64,000 nucleotides of DNA, from contig CP126120.1 of NCBI GenBank assembly GCA_030123585.1, positions 620,001-684,000 on the forward strand, written 5' to 3'. The DNA comes from Rhodanobacteraceae bacterium (GTDB taxonomy: Bacteria; Pseudomonadota; Gammaproteobacteria; Xanthomonadales; Rhodanobacteraceae). The translations under genes and the position numbers were made by a program. This document shows, one piece after another, positions 52,405-59,360 of this stretch (the first letter of the stretch is position 1; the number at the start of each line of letters is the position of its first letter). A model generated the notes under the pieces. That model worked only from the letters and a program-made list of their open reading frames with translations, was not told the DNA's origin and searched no databases.

Positions 52405-52970
52405 TGATGGCAAAGGTCACCGCCCCGTTGCTTGCCCTGTTCGCCGCAGCCTGCCTGCTGGCCACGCCGTGCGCGCTCGCGCAAACCACGTCGGGCGTCC
52501 CGATGCAGAGTGCAGCACAAGCTGCTCCCGAGGCCAACGCGCCGAAGCAGCCGTTGGCCTGGTCCAGCCTGAGCCCCGCACAGCAGCGCATGCTGGCGCC
52601 GGTGCAAAACCAATGGGACCAAATGCCTCCGGCGCGGCAGCAACGCCTGGCCGAGCACGCGGCCCACTGGGCGACCCTGCCGCCGCAGCGCCAGCAGCAA
52701 ATCAGCGAGCGGCTCACGCGCTGGGCGAACATGACGCCCGAACAGCGCCGGCAACTGCGCGAGAACGCGCGCGCCTTCCGCGACCTCACGCCCGAGCAAC
52801 GCGCACAGGTGCGCGCCGCCTTCGAACGGTTCCGTTCCCTGCCCCCGGCCGAACGCAAGGCCCTGCGCGAACGCTGGCGCGCGATGCCGCCCGCCCAGCG
52901 CATGCGCTGGGCCACCGAACATCCCGGTCAGCCGATGCCGGTGCATCCGCCGGGGCACGGCAAGCATTGA
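52404..52970 (+). CDS. Secreted DUF3106 protein with tandem 18-residue repeats
   Basis: A 188-residue exported protein. After a signal peptide (about residues 1-26, CALAQ) and a short linker, six repeat units begin at residues 56, 74, 92, 110, 128 and 146, exactly 18 residues apart, with a seventh at 161. Each starts with [LM]-[STP]-P-x-[QRE] and carries a Trp or Phe three residues before the start. The units LSPAQ, MTPEQ and LTPEQ recall the LTxxQ motif of periplasmic CpxP/Spy proteins. Charged helices with this period should form a long amphipathic stack. The role is unknown; an envelope-stress sensor or chaperone is a reasonable guess. The C-terminus is His/Pro-rich. Confidence 0.85.
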   Translation: MMAKVTAPLLALFAAACLLATPCALAQTTSGVPMQSAAQAAPEANAPKQPLAWSSLSPAQQRMLAPVQNQWDQMPPARQQRLAEHAAHWATLPPQRQQQISERLTRWANMTPEQRRQLRENARAFRDLTPEQRAQVRAAFERFRSLPPAERKALRERWRAMPPAQRMRWATEHPGQPMPVHPPGHGKH

Positions 52971-53004
52971 GCGACACGGACGGATTTGCATCCACCGCGC
53001 GCGG

Positions 53005-53616
53005 CTAGGGAAATGTCGCCCCCTGTGTCCGCCCATGGCCGGTGGCCTCGTCGTACGCTGCGTCCTCGGCCTTGTACCTCTCGACGATCGCATCGGCGCG
53101 GGCATTGAATGCGCGAGCCAGGGAAGCACAGTCACCGGAATAATCGTTGAAGGACTGCTCCAGCCGCGTGATCTCCCCGGCCGCGTCCGTCGCGTGCGTG
53201 TAGTGCCCCTGCTCGTGCGCCAGCAGGGCGGCCGAGTAAGCCTGCCACTTCCGCAACAATGAATCCGGAACATCCGCGGCATGGACCCAGCGCGGCAGAA
53301 GAATCGTCCCGCTCGTGGACACCTCCAGCGCGGTGAACTCGCAACCGGAAGGCCCAGTCCGATACCGATAGTTCCATGACACGCGCCAATCCGTGTGCGC
53401 GTCGAAGCGCTTGCCCGATTCGCCGAGCGGACCTCGCGCGTCAAGCTGGTGGCGCAGGGCTGCCGCCGTGTTGCCCGAGATGTCGTAGTACATGATCTGC
53501 GCATCCGAAGCGCAGGCGGGAGCGCACAGGCAAGCCACGATGGCGGCCGCAAGCACTTGCCGAATGAGACGGGCGAAGCGCGGAGGTGTTCGAGCCGGCA
53601 AGCCAGCCGGATTCAT
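53005..53616 (-). CDS. DUF922 family secreted zinc-protease homologue
   Basis: A 203-residue exported protein with an N-terminal signal segment (about residues 17-36, ending ACAS) and a DUF922 domain. The domain starts MYYDISGNTAAALRHQL, has DWRVSWNYRYR, and carries the zinc-protease motif HEQGH in LLAHEQGHYTHA. Two Cys (CEFTAL and DCASLA) could form a disulfide. The family is predicted to be peptidases, but no substrate is known. ATG 53616 avoids overlap with the pntAA 3' end; a longer start at 53670 would overlap it. It converges on the DUF3106 gene with 34 bp between the stops. Confidence 0.82.
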   Translation of the reverse strand: MNPAGLPARTPPRFARLIRQVLAAAIVACLCAPACASDAQIMYYDISGNTAAALRHQLDARGPLGESGKRFDAHTDWRVSWNYRYRTGPSGCEFTALEVSTSGTILLPRWVHAADVPDSLLRKWQAYSAALLAHEQGHYTHATDAAGEITRLEQSFNDYSGDCASLARAFNARADAIVERYKAEDAAYDEATGHGRTQGATFP

Positions 53617-53638
53617 GGCTCGACTTGCGGGCACGGCG

Positions 53639-54742
53639 CTAGGACTTGCCAAAGCGCACTTCGCCATCACGCACGACGCAGGTCTTCGCCACCAGTTCGT
53701 CTTCGAAATCGGGTCTCCACGCGCCGTCGGCGATCACCAGTTCGCTGAAGTGCGCGAGGTTGCGCGCGTACATTTCCGAGGCGTGCAGCGGCGCGCCAGA
53801 CGGCAGGTTCAGCGGGCCGATGATGGTGACGCTGTTGCGCTCGACGCGCTCGCCGGGTTTCGTCGCTTCGCAGTTGCCGCCACCTTCGGCGGCGAGATCG
53901 ACGATCACCGCGCCGGCCTTCATGCCGTCCACCATCGACGCGGGGATGATCTTCGGCGAAGGCCGTCCCGGCACCGCGGCGGTGGTGACGATCACGTCCA
54001 CGGTTTTCACGTGCTCGGCGAGTTTCGCCTGCTGCGCCGCGCGTTCCTCGGCGGTCAGCTCGCGCGCGTAACCGCCCTGCCCCGCGGCGTTGACGCCGAG
54101 GTCGAGGAACTTCGCGCCCAGTGATTCGATCTGCTCGCGCGTTTCCGGACGCACGTCGAAACCCTCCACCATCGCGCCCAGCCGGCGCGCGGTCGCGATC
54201 GCCTGCAGGCCGGCCACGCCGGCGCCGATCACCAGCACTTTCGAAGGACGCAAGGTTCCGGCCGCGGTGGTCAGCATCGGGAAAAATTTCGGCGCGGCTT
54301 CGGCCGCGATCAGCATCGCGCGATAGCCCGCAACCGCGGCCTGCGAGGACAACACGTCCATCGCCTGCGCGCGGGTAGTGCGCGGCAGCAGTTCCAGCGA
54401 AAACGCGCTGAGCTTGCGTTGCGCGTACTGCGCCAGGCGTTCGGCGGCGCTGTGCGGGTGCAGCGATCCGATCAGCGCCGCGCCTGCCTTCAGCGCGGCG
54501 ATGCTTTCGTTCGACGGCGGCTGCACGCACAACAGCACATCCGCCTGCGCAGCCACTGATGCCGCATCGGCAAATTCCGCGCCGGCATACGCCGCATCGG
54601 GGAATCCCGCGCGTTCGCCTGCGCCGCGCTCCAGCAGGACACGCATGCCGCGCGCGGCGTATTTCTTCGCCGTTTCCGGCGTGATCGCGACGCGGCGCTC
54701 GCCGTCGGCGGTCTCGCGCAAGGCGGCAATGGTGATCGGCAT
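53639..54742 (-). CDS. pntAA: NAD(P) transhydrogenase subunit alpha, NAD-binding part
   Basis: A 367-residue cytoplasmic protein corresponding to domain I of PntA: RRVAITPETAKKY near the N-terminus, then SSQAAVAGYRAML, the Rossmann loop VIGAGVAGLQAIATARRLGA (residues about 168-187), VIVDLAAEGGGNCE and a short tail without membrane segments. It binds NAD(H) and needs PntAB and PntB to work. GGGAGA lies seven bases before ATG 54742. In three-subunit systems the three genes are normally adjacent; here 2.4 kb with four other genes separates it from pntAB. Confidence 0.96.
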   Translation of the reverse strand: MPITIAALRETADGERRVAITPETAKKYAARGMRVLLERGAGERAGFPDAAYAGAEFADAASVAAQADVLLCVQPPSNESIAALKAGAALIGSLHPHSAAERLAQYAQRKLSAFSLELLPRTTRAQAMDVLSSQAAVAGYRAMLIAAEAAPKFFPMLTTAAGTLRPSKVLVIGAGVAGLQAIATARRLGAMVEGFDVRPETREQIESLGAKFLDLGVNAAGQGGYARELTAEERAAQQAKLAEHVKTVDVIVTTAAVPGRPSPKIIPASMVDGMKAGAVIVDLAAEGGGNCEATKPGERVERNSVTIIGPLNLPSGAPLHASEMYARNLAHFSELVIADGAWRPDFEDELVAKTCVVRDGEVRFGKS

Positions 54743-54811
54743 GATGGGTCTCCCGTTGCGATCGCCGCATCCTAGCGCAAAGCAGCCGCGCACGGCTGCT
54801 AGACTTCCGCG

Positions 54812-55390
54812 ATGCGCAATGACGCCGCCCTGCAATTCCTGCGCGACCGCCGCTCCGTGCCCGCGGCGGCGCTGCAACCGCCCGGTCCCACGCCGGAACA
54901 ACTGCGCGAAATCGTCGCCACCGCGATCCGCGTGCCCGACCACGGCAAGCTCGCGCCGTGGCGGCTGATCGCCTTCACCGGCGACGCGGGGGCACGCTAC
55001 GGCGAGGCGCTGGCCGCATTGCACGTGCGCGTCGATCCGGGCGTGCCCGAGGCCAAGCTCGCCAAAGACCGCGAACGCTTCGCGCATTCGCCCGTGGTGC
55101 TGGCGGTGGTCGCGCGCATCGACGAACACCACCCCAAGATTCCGGCGCAGGAACAACTGTTGTCGACGGGCTGCCTCGGCTTCAACCTGCTGCTCGCCGC
55201 ACAGGCGGCGGGTTTCGCCGCGCAATGGCTGACCGGCTGGTCGTGCTACGACCGCGACGCGGCGGCGCTGCTGGGCCTCGCAAGCAACGAGCGCGCGATC
55301 GCCTACATCCACATCGGCAGCCGCGGCGCCGAGCCGCCCGAGCGCAACCGTCCGGACGTGGACGCCGTATTGAGCGCGTGGCGGGGATGA
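54812..55390 (+). CDS. Nitroreductase family protein (YdjA-like)
   Basis: A 192-residue flavoprotein of the nitroreductase family. It has FLRDRRSVPAAAL with the Arg-Ser FMN contact, IRVPDHGKLAPWRLIAF, and the C-terminal LAAQAAGFAAQWLTGW and YIHIGSRG blocks. The short length fits the YdjA subgroup. Such enzymes bind FMN and reduce nitro compounds, quinones or other acceptors with NAD(P)H; the natural substrate is unknown. Its stop overlaps the next start by four bases (ATGA), so it leads a coupled three-gene operon. It is divergent from pntAA with a 69-bp spacer. Confidence 0.9.
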   Translation: MRNDAALQFLRDRRSVPAAALQPPGPTPEQLREIVATAIRVPDHGKLAPWRLIAFTGDAGARYGEALAALHVRVDPGVPEAKLAKDRERFAHSPVVLAVVARIDEHHPKIPAQEQLLSTGCLGFNLLLAAQAAGFAAQWLTGWSCYDRDAAALLGLASNERAIAYIHIGSRGAEPPERNRPDVDAVLSAWRG

Positions 55391-56310
55391 ACACCGCAGC
55401 ATCGACGCCGGCTTCGACGCTCTACCTGATCGACGCCAGCATGTACGTGTTCCGCGCCTGGCATTCGATGCCGGATGCGTTCTTCGATGTCGACGGGAAC
55501 CCGGTCAATGCCGTGCACGGTTTCGCGCGCTTCCTGCTGGACTTCACCGAACGCACCCGCGCCCGTCACGCGGTCGCCGCGTTCGACATCGCGCTGACCA
55601 GTTCCTTCCGCAACGTGATCTACCCCGCCTACAAGGCCAATCGCGAACCCGCGCCGCCGGAACTGAAACGCCAGTTCGAATACTGCCGCGAACTCGCCGC
55701 CGCTTGCGGTTTCGCGGTGCTGGCCGATGCCACCTACGAAGCCGACGACCTGATCGGCAGCGTGATGCACGCTTCGCGCGATCGCGGGTTCCTTTCCGTG
55801 ATCGTCTCCGCCGACAAGGATTTCGGACAATTGCTGGCGGACGGCGCCGAACAATGGGATTACGCGCGCGGCCAGCGCTGGGGCGCCGCGGGCGTGCCGG
55901 CGCGGCTGGGCGTCGAGGCACGCCAGGTCGTGGATTACCTCGCCCTGACCGGCGACGCCACCGACAACATTCCCGGCGTGCCAGGCATCGGCGCCAAGAG
56001 CGCGGCGGCGCTGCTCGCGCATTTCGGCGATCTCGAAAACCTGCTCGCGCGCGTGGACGAGGTGCCGTTCCTGCGCCTGCGCGGCGCGGCTTCGCTGGCG
56101 GCAAAGCTGCGCACGCACGCCGGGCAGGCGCGCCTGTCGCAGCAACTCGCGCGCATCGCGCTGGACGCGCCGGTGCCCGCCCACCCCGACGGTCTGCTGC
56201 GCAGCGCACCGGATTTCGTCGCGCTGGATGCGCTGTTCGAACGGCTGAAGATCGGCCCGATGACGCGCACCCGCGCACGCCAGGTCCTGCAACTGGAGCC
56301 GGCCACATGA
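55387..56310 (+). CDS. 5'-3' exonuclease / flap endonuclease (Xni/ExoIX-like)
   Basis: A 307-residue protein equal to the free 5'-nuclease domain of DNA polymerase I. The PIN-like core shows LIDASMYVFRAWHSMP, FDIALTSSFRNVIYPAYKANR, ATYEADDLIGS and VSADKDFGQLL with the acidic metal ligands, and the helix-hairpin-helix DNA-binding part is GDATDNIPGVPGIGAKSAAALL. Length and motifs fit the stand-alone 5'-3' exonucleases that remove RNA primers and flaps. It is embedded by ATGA overlaps between the nitroreductase and NUDIX genes, which suggests coupled translation. Assignment to Xni itself rather than another free 5'-nuclease is uncertain. Confidence 0.9.
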   Translation: MNTAASTPASTLYLIDASMYVFRAWHSMPDAFFDVDGNPVNAVHGFARFLLDFTERTRARHAVAAFDIALTSSFRNVIYPAYKANREPAPPELKRQFEYCRELAAACGFAVLADATYEADDLIGSVMHASRDRGFLSVIVSADKDFGQLLADGAEQWDYARGQRWGAAGVPARLGVEARQVVDYLALTGDATDNIPGVPGIGAKSAAALLAHFGDLENLLARVDEVPFLRLRGAASLAAKLRTHAGQARLSQQLARIALDAPVPAHPDGLLRSAPDFVALDALFERLKIGPMTRTRARQVLQLEPAT

Positions 56311-56867
56311 ATTGCGATCCGCGCATCCCCGCCGACGCCGAGGTCCCCGTCGAAACCCTGCACGCGGGCCAGTGGCTCACGCTGAAACGGCGCGGACGCT
56401 GGGAATTCGTGGAACGCAACAACCCCCAGGGCGCGGTGATCATCGTCGCGGTGACGCCCGACGACCGCTTGTTGTTCGTCGAGCAATACCGCGTGCCGAT
56501 CCGGCAATTCACCATCGAGCTGCCGGCCGGGCTGATCGGCGACGCAGCCCACGCCGGCGGCGACAGCGTGGCCGGCGCCGCGCGGCGCGAACTGATCGAG
56601 GAAACCGGCTATGACTGCGCGCGCGTTGTGCCGCTGCATTCGGGGCCGTCGTCGGCGGGCATGAGCACCGAGGTGATGCACTTCGTGCGCGCGCTGGATC
56701 TGCGCAAGGTCGGCGACGGCGGCGGCGATGCGACCGAGAACATCGTGGTGCACGCAGTGCCGCGCGGCGAGGCCGGCGCCTGGCTGCACGCGATGGCAGG
56801 CAAGGGTTATTCGATCGACCCGAAACTGTTCGCGGGCCTGTGGTTCCTCGAACACGCCTCCGGCTGA
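56307..56867 (+). CDS. NUDIX hydrolase (ADP-ribose pyrophosphatase-like)
   Basis: A 186-residue NUDIX protein. It opens with a beta-rich part (GQWLTLKRRGRWEFVERNNPQGAVIIVAV), then FVEQYRVPIRQFTIELPAGLIGD and the NUDIX core ARRELIEETGYD. The first Glu of the consensus box is replaced in the stretch AGGDSVAGAA, but the REL-EETG metal ligands are kept. The ELPAGL phrase is typical of ADP-ribose or nucleoside-diphosphate-sugar pyrophosphatases; the substrate is a guess at family level. ATG 56307 overlaps the exonuclease stop by four bases. The gene converges on the MAPEG gene with a 10-bp gap. Confidence 0.9.
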   Translation: MNCDPRIPADAEVPVETLHAGQWLTLKRRGRWEFVERNNPQGAVIIVAVTPDDRLLFVEQYRVPIRQFTIELPAGLIGDAAHAGGDSVAGAARRELIEETGYDCARVVPLHSGPSSAGMSTEVMHFVRALDLRKVGDGGGDATENIVVHAVPRGEAGAWLHAMAGKGYSIDPKLFAGLWFLEHASG

Positions 56868-56877
56868 GCCGGGCGGG

Positions 56878-57267
56878 TCAACCCGTGGCGACGCAGCGCG
56901 CGATCAGCAGGATCGCCATCGCCAGCGTCGAGAGCAGGGTCAACGCGATCCCCGTGACGCGCCCGAACGATCGTCCCGCATTGCCCGAAAAGCCGAATGC
57001 GTGCAGGACCCGGCCGACGATCAGGACGATTCCGAAAACGTGCAACCAGGCTGGGCGGGTCTGTTCGAGCGCCAGCAGCGTCAGCAGCAGCATTGCGATG
57101 GGCAGGTACTCGGTGGCGTTCGCATGCGCGCGGATCGCACGCGCGAGGTCGTCGTGGCCGCCGTGGCCGATGCCGACGCCCTGCGTGTTGCGCAGCCACA
57201 TCACCCGCATCGCGAGCACCAGGATCAGGAGCGCGCCGAGCGCCGCGTAAAACCCTGCGATCAACAT
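56878..57267 (-). CDS. MAPEG family membrane protein
   Basis: A 129-residue membrane protein with four hydrophobic segments. The first loop holds GVGIGHGGHDDLARAIRAHANATEYLPIAMLLL, in which RAHANATEY is the hallmark of MAPEG proteins (membrane-associated proteins in eicosanoid and glutathione metabolism), and RVLHAFGFSGNAGRSFGRVTG follows. Bacterial members of this YecN-like type are thought to be glutathione transferases or peroxidases, unproven for most. GGGAGG lies seven bases before ATG 57267. Its start overlaps the end of the TMEM43 gene by seven bases, so the two are translationally coupled. Confidence 0.9.
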   Translation of the reverse strand: MLIAGFYAALGALLILVLAMRVMWLRNTQGVGIGHGGHDDLARAIRAHANATEYLPIAMLLLTLLALEQTRPAWLHVFGIVLIVGRVLHAFGFSGNAGRSFGRVTGIALTLLSTLAMAILLIARCVATG

Positions 57268-58316
57268 GCCTGACCTCCCTTCTGCGCCGGACCGTTGCGC
57301 CAGCGCCACGCCGCCACCGCGCCCGCTACCGCGGCGAGCAGCACCAGGATGGCGAACGCGGACATCCTCACTTCGAACCAGTATGCCGCGGCGAGCAGCG
57401 CCAGCGGCGCCACGGCGATAGCCAGCGACAGCACCCGGTCGCGCCGGCGCCCGCGCGGCAGCAGCCACGCCGCGCCGGCCCACGCCAACAGCAGCGCCAG
57501 CACGCGGCGCGCCCACTTGAAGCGCGGCGGTTGCGGCGCATCGGTGAGCACGTCGGTCAGCGAATGCCGGCCGATCAGCACCTGCGCGATGGCATCGCCG
57601 TCAGGATTGCGCGCGGACACCAGCGTGCCGTCTTCGTCGCGCGCGAACACGGTCAGGTCCGCCGGCGCGATGCGCATCCAGCTGATCCGCAGGTCGCCGA
57701 TCTGCGGACGCGCGGGGTCCGAGCTGGTCAGCAGCGTGCCGTCGTGGGGCTGGAACGTCGCCGCCATGTTGGGCGGCAGCTTCGAGAGATCCGGTTCGAA
57801 CGGTTCGACGCCGTCGATCGTGTCCGTGAGCGCCGGCGCGAGCTTGAAGCCTGCGACCGTGACGTCAGGGGAATCGAAGCGCGCGGCGTTGATCGGGAAG
57901 GCGCCGGGATTGCCGTGGCCGGCCGGATTGTTGAAGGTGGTGGAATCGATCGGGTGGTCGAACCAGTTCTGCTCGTAGCTGCGTTGTCCGCCATAGCGCG
58001 TTTCGTTCCACTGGAACATCTCGACCTTGCGCACCAGCGCCGGCGCATCGACCGAAACGCCGAATTGCTCGTCGCGCGCCGGCGTCTTCACTTCCGGCGC
58101 GCCGACCGCCAGCACCAGCTTCCCTTTGGCGGCGGGCCCCGGCCTTGCGGCATCGCCGGTCAGGACGAAACCGCCCAGCGCATCCTCGCCCAGCACGCGC
58201 AGGCGATCCGCGTGCTCGGTGAACCCGAGCAGCAACAGGCCGAGCAGCAGCAGCACCGCGCCCAGCAGGGCGGCGTTGCGGGAAGCGTTGTCGAACCAAC
58301 CGGTCAGGCGACTCAC
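57261..58316 (-). CDS. TMEM43 family membrane protein
   Basis: A 351-residue protein of the TMEM43/LUMA family, better known from the eukaryotic inner nuclear membrane. One N-terminal membrane segment (about residues 16-34) is followed by a large periplasmic domain (about 40-265) with VRKVEMFQWNETRYG, NWFDHPIDSTTFNNPAGHGNPGAFPI and GDLRISWMRI, and then three to four C-terminal segments (about 272-345). The bacterial role is unknown. The start is GTG at 58316 without an obvious Shine-Dalgarno sequence. Its end overlaps the MAPEG start by seven bases; an MBL hydrolase lies just upstream (9 bp gap), giving a probable three-gene operon. Confidence 0.88.
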   Translation of the reverse strand: MSRLTGWFDNASRNAALLGAVLLLLGLLLLGFTEHADRLRVLGEDALGGFVLTGDAARPGPAAKGKLVLAVGAPEVKTPARDEQFGVSVDAPALVRKVEMFQWNETRYGGQRSYEQNWFDHPIDSTTFNNPAGHGNPGAFPINAARFDSPDVTVAGFKLAPALTDTIDGVEPFEPDLSKLPPNMAATFQPHDGTLLTSSDPARPQIGDLRISWMRIAPADLTVFARDEDGTLVSARNPDGDAIAQVLIGRHSLTDVLTDAPQPPRFKWARRVLALLLAWAGAAWLLPRGRRRDRVLSLAIAVAPLALLAAAYWFEVRMSAFAILVLLAAVAGAVAAWRWRNGPAQKGGQAC

Positions 58317-58325
58317 GCTGCGAGC

Positions 58326-59195
58326 TTACAGCGCCACGCGTGAAAAGTGCGCCTGCGCGTCGGCGACGCCGTAGCGCCCGCGCTCGTCCCGCCGCGGCGC
58401 CGCCATCGCGATCCGATGATCGTGGGTGAAGAACAACCGCACGCCGCGCTGCAACTTGTCGTCGAGGAACTCGCGCTTCTCGTCGATCAGCATTTCCGGC
58501 GCGCGGTCGTAACCCATCGTCACCGGCAGGTGCACCCACGGCGTGCCGGGGATCAGATCGGCGCAATACACCACGCCATCCCTGCCGTGCGGACCCGTGA
58601 TTTCCGACAGCATCAATCCCGGCGTGTGGCCCTGCGAATAGTGGAAGCGCACCGATTTGCCCAGCGTGCGCGAATATTCGCCGTCGACCTTTTCGAGGCG
58701 CCCGCTGCGTTCGAGCAACGCCGGCACCTCGGGAATGAACGAGGCGCGGTCGCGCGGATGCGGATGCGTCGCGCGCGCCCAGTGCCCGGCGCTGACCAGG
58801 TACTGCGCGTTCGGGAACAGCAACCGCGGCGGGGCGTTTTCTTCCCATGCGGCCAGCAACCCGCCGACATGATCGAAATGCAGGTGCGAGAGCACCACCA
58901 CGTCGATGTCCTCGTGCGTCAACCCCGCTTTCGCCAGCGACTCCAGCAACACATGACGTTCTTCCACCACCCCGTAGCGCTCGCGCAGTTTCGGTTCGAA
59001 GAACGCGCCAATGCCGGTTTCGAACAGCACGTTGCGGCCATCGAGATCGGTGGCGAGCAGGCAGCGGCAGGCGAGCGGGATGCGATTCTCGGCGTCCGGT
59101 TCGATCCACTTCTGCCACATCGCCTTCGGCGCGTTGCCGAACATCGCACCGCCATCGAGTCTTTGGGTATTACCTTCGATTGACCAGAGTTTCAT
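58326..59195 (-). CDS. MBL-fold metallo-hydrolase
   Basis: A 289-residue metallo-beta-lactamase-fold hydrolase. It has [12 protein letters not shown], the metal motif [10 protein letters not shown] (about residues 104-113), [11 protein letters not shown] with the third His, YCADLIPG with the bridging Asp, and FTHDHRIA. All ligands for a two-metal site are there. The overall plan resembles lactonases and other exported-substrate hydrolases of the family, but the substrate is not evident. There is no signal peptide. ATG 59195 is the natural start. It leads the group with TMEM43 and MAPEG and ends nine bases before the TMEM43 gene. Confidence 0.88.
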   Translation of the reverse strand: MKLWSIEGNTQRLDGGAMFGNAPKAMWQKWIEPDAENRIPLACRCLLATDLDGRNVLFETGIGAFFEPKLRERYGVVEERHVLLESLAKAGLTHEDIDVVVLSHLHFDHVGGLLAAWEENAPPRLLFPNAQYLVSAGHWARATHPHPRDRASFIPEVPALLERSGRLEKVDGEYSRTLGKSVRFHYSQGHTPGLMLSEITGPHGRDGVVYCADLIPGTPWVHLPVTMGYDRAPEMLIDEKREFLDDKLQRGVRLFFTHDHRIAMAAPRRDERGRYGVADAQAHFSRVAL

Positions 59196-59244
59196 GCAAG
59201 CGTCCTGCGAAGTCCTTTGACCAGCTTAGCGCAGCCTTTGCGAA

Positions 59245-59268
59245 CGAAAAGCCCGCCAGACGGCGGGC
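59245..59268 (-). terminator. Intrinsic terminator downstream of degP
   Basis: GCCCGCC (59251-59257) and GGCGGGC (59262-59268) pair across a four-base loop, followed by TTTT on the minus strand. It lies about 90 bp past the degP stop, beyond a palindromic element, and ends the rpoE-rseA-degP transcript before the MBL hydrolase gene. Confidence 0.75.
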
Positions 59269-59304
59269 CTTTCGCTTCCGGTTTCAGCACGGCAAAGGAG
59301 CTGG

Positions 59305-59360
59305 ATCCCGGCTCAACGTACATCCCTGTACTGGCCGGGATGACGACATCCTGTCGTCAT
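59305..59360. repeat. Palindromic element at the 3' end of degP
   Basis: ATCCCGGC (59305-59312) pairs with GCCGGGAT (59334-59341) around an inner hairpin GTACA-TCCC-TGTAC (59318-59331). A second perfect stem ATGACGAC/GTCGTCAT (59340-59347 and 59353-59360) includes the degP stop codon. The element lies between the stop and the terminator and would cap the operon mRNA. Confidence 0.65.

Noticed and set aside
52265..53552. Long minus-strand frames opposite the DUF3106 gene
   Set aside because: The plus-strand protein has a signal peptide and regular repeats; the opposite frames have Arg/Cys-rich low-complexity products.
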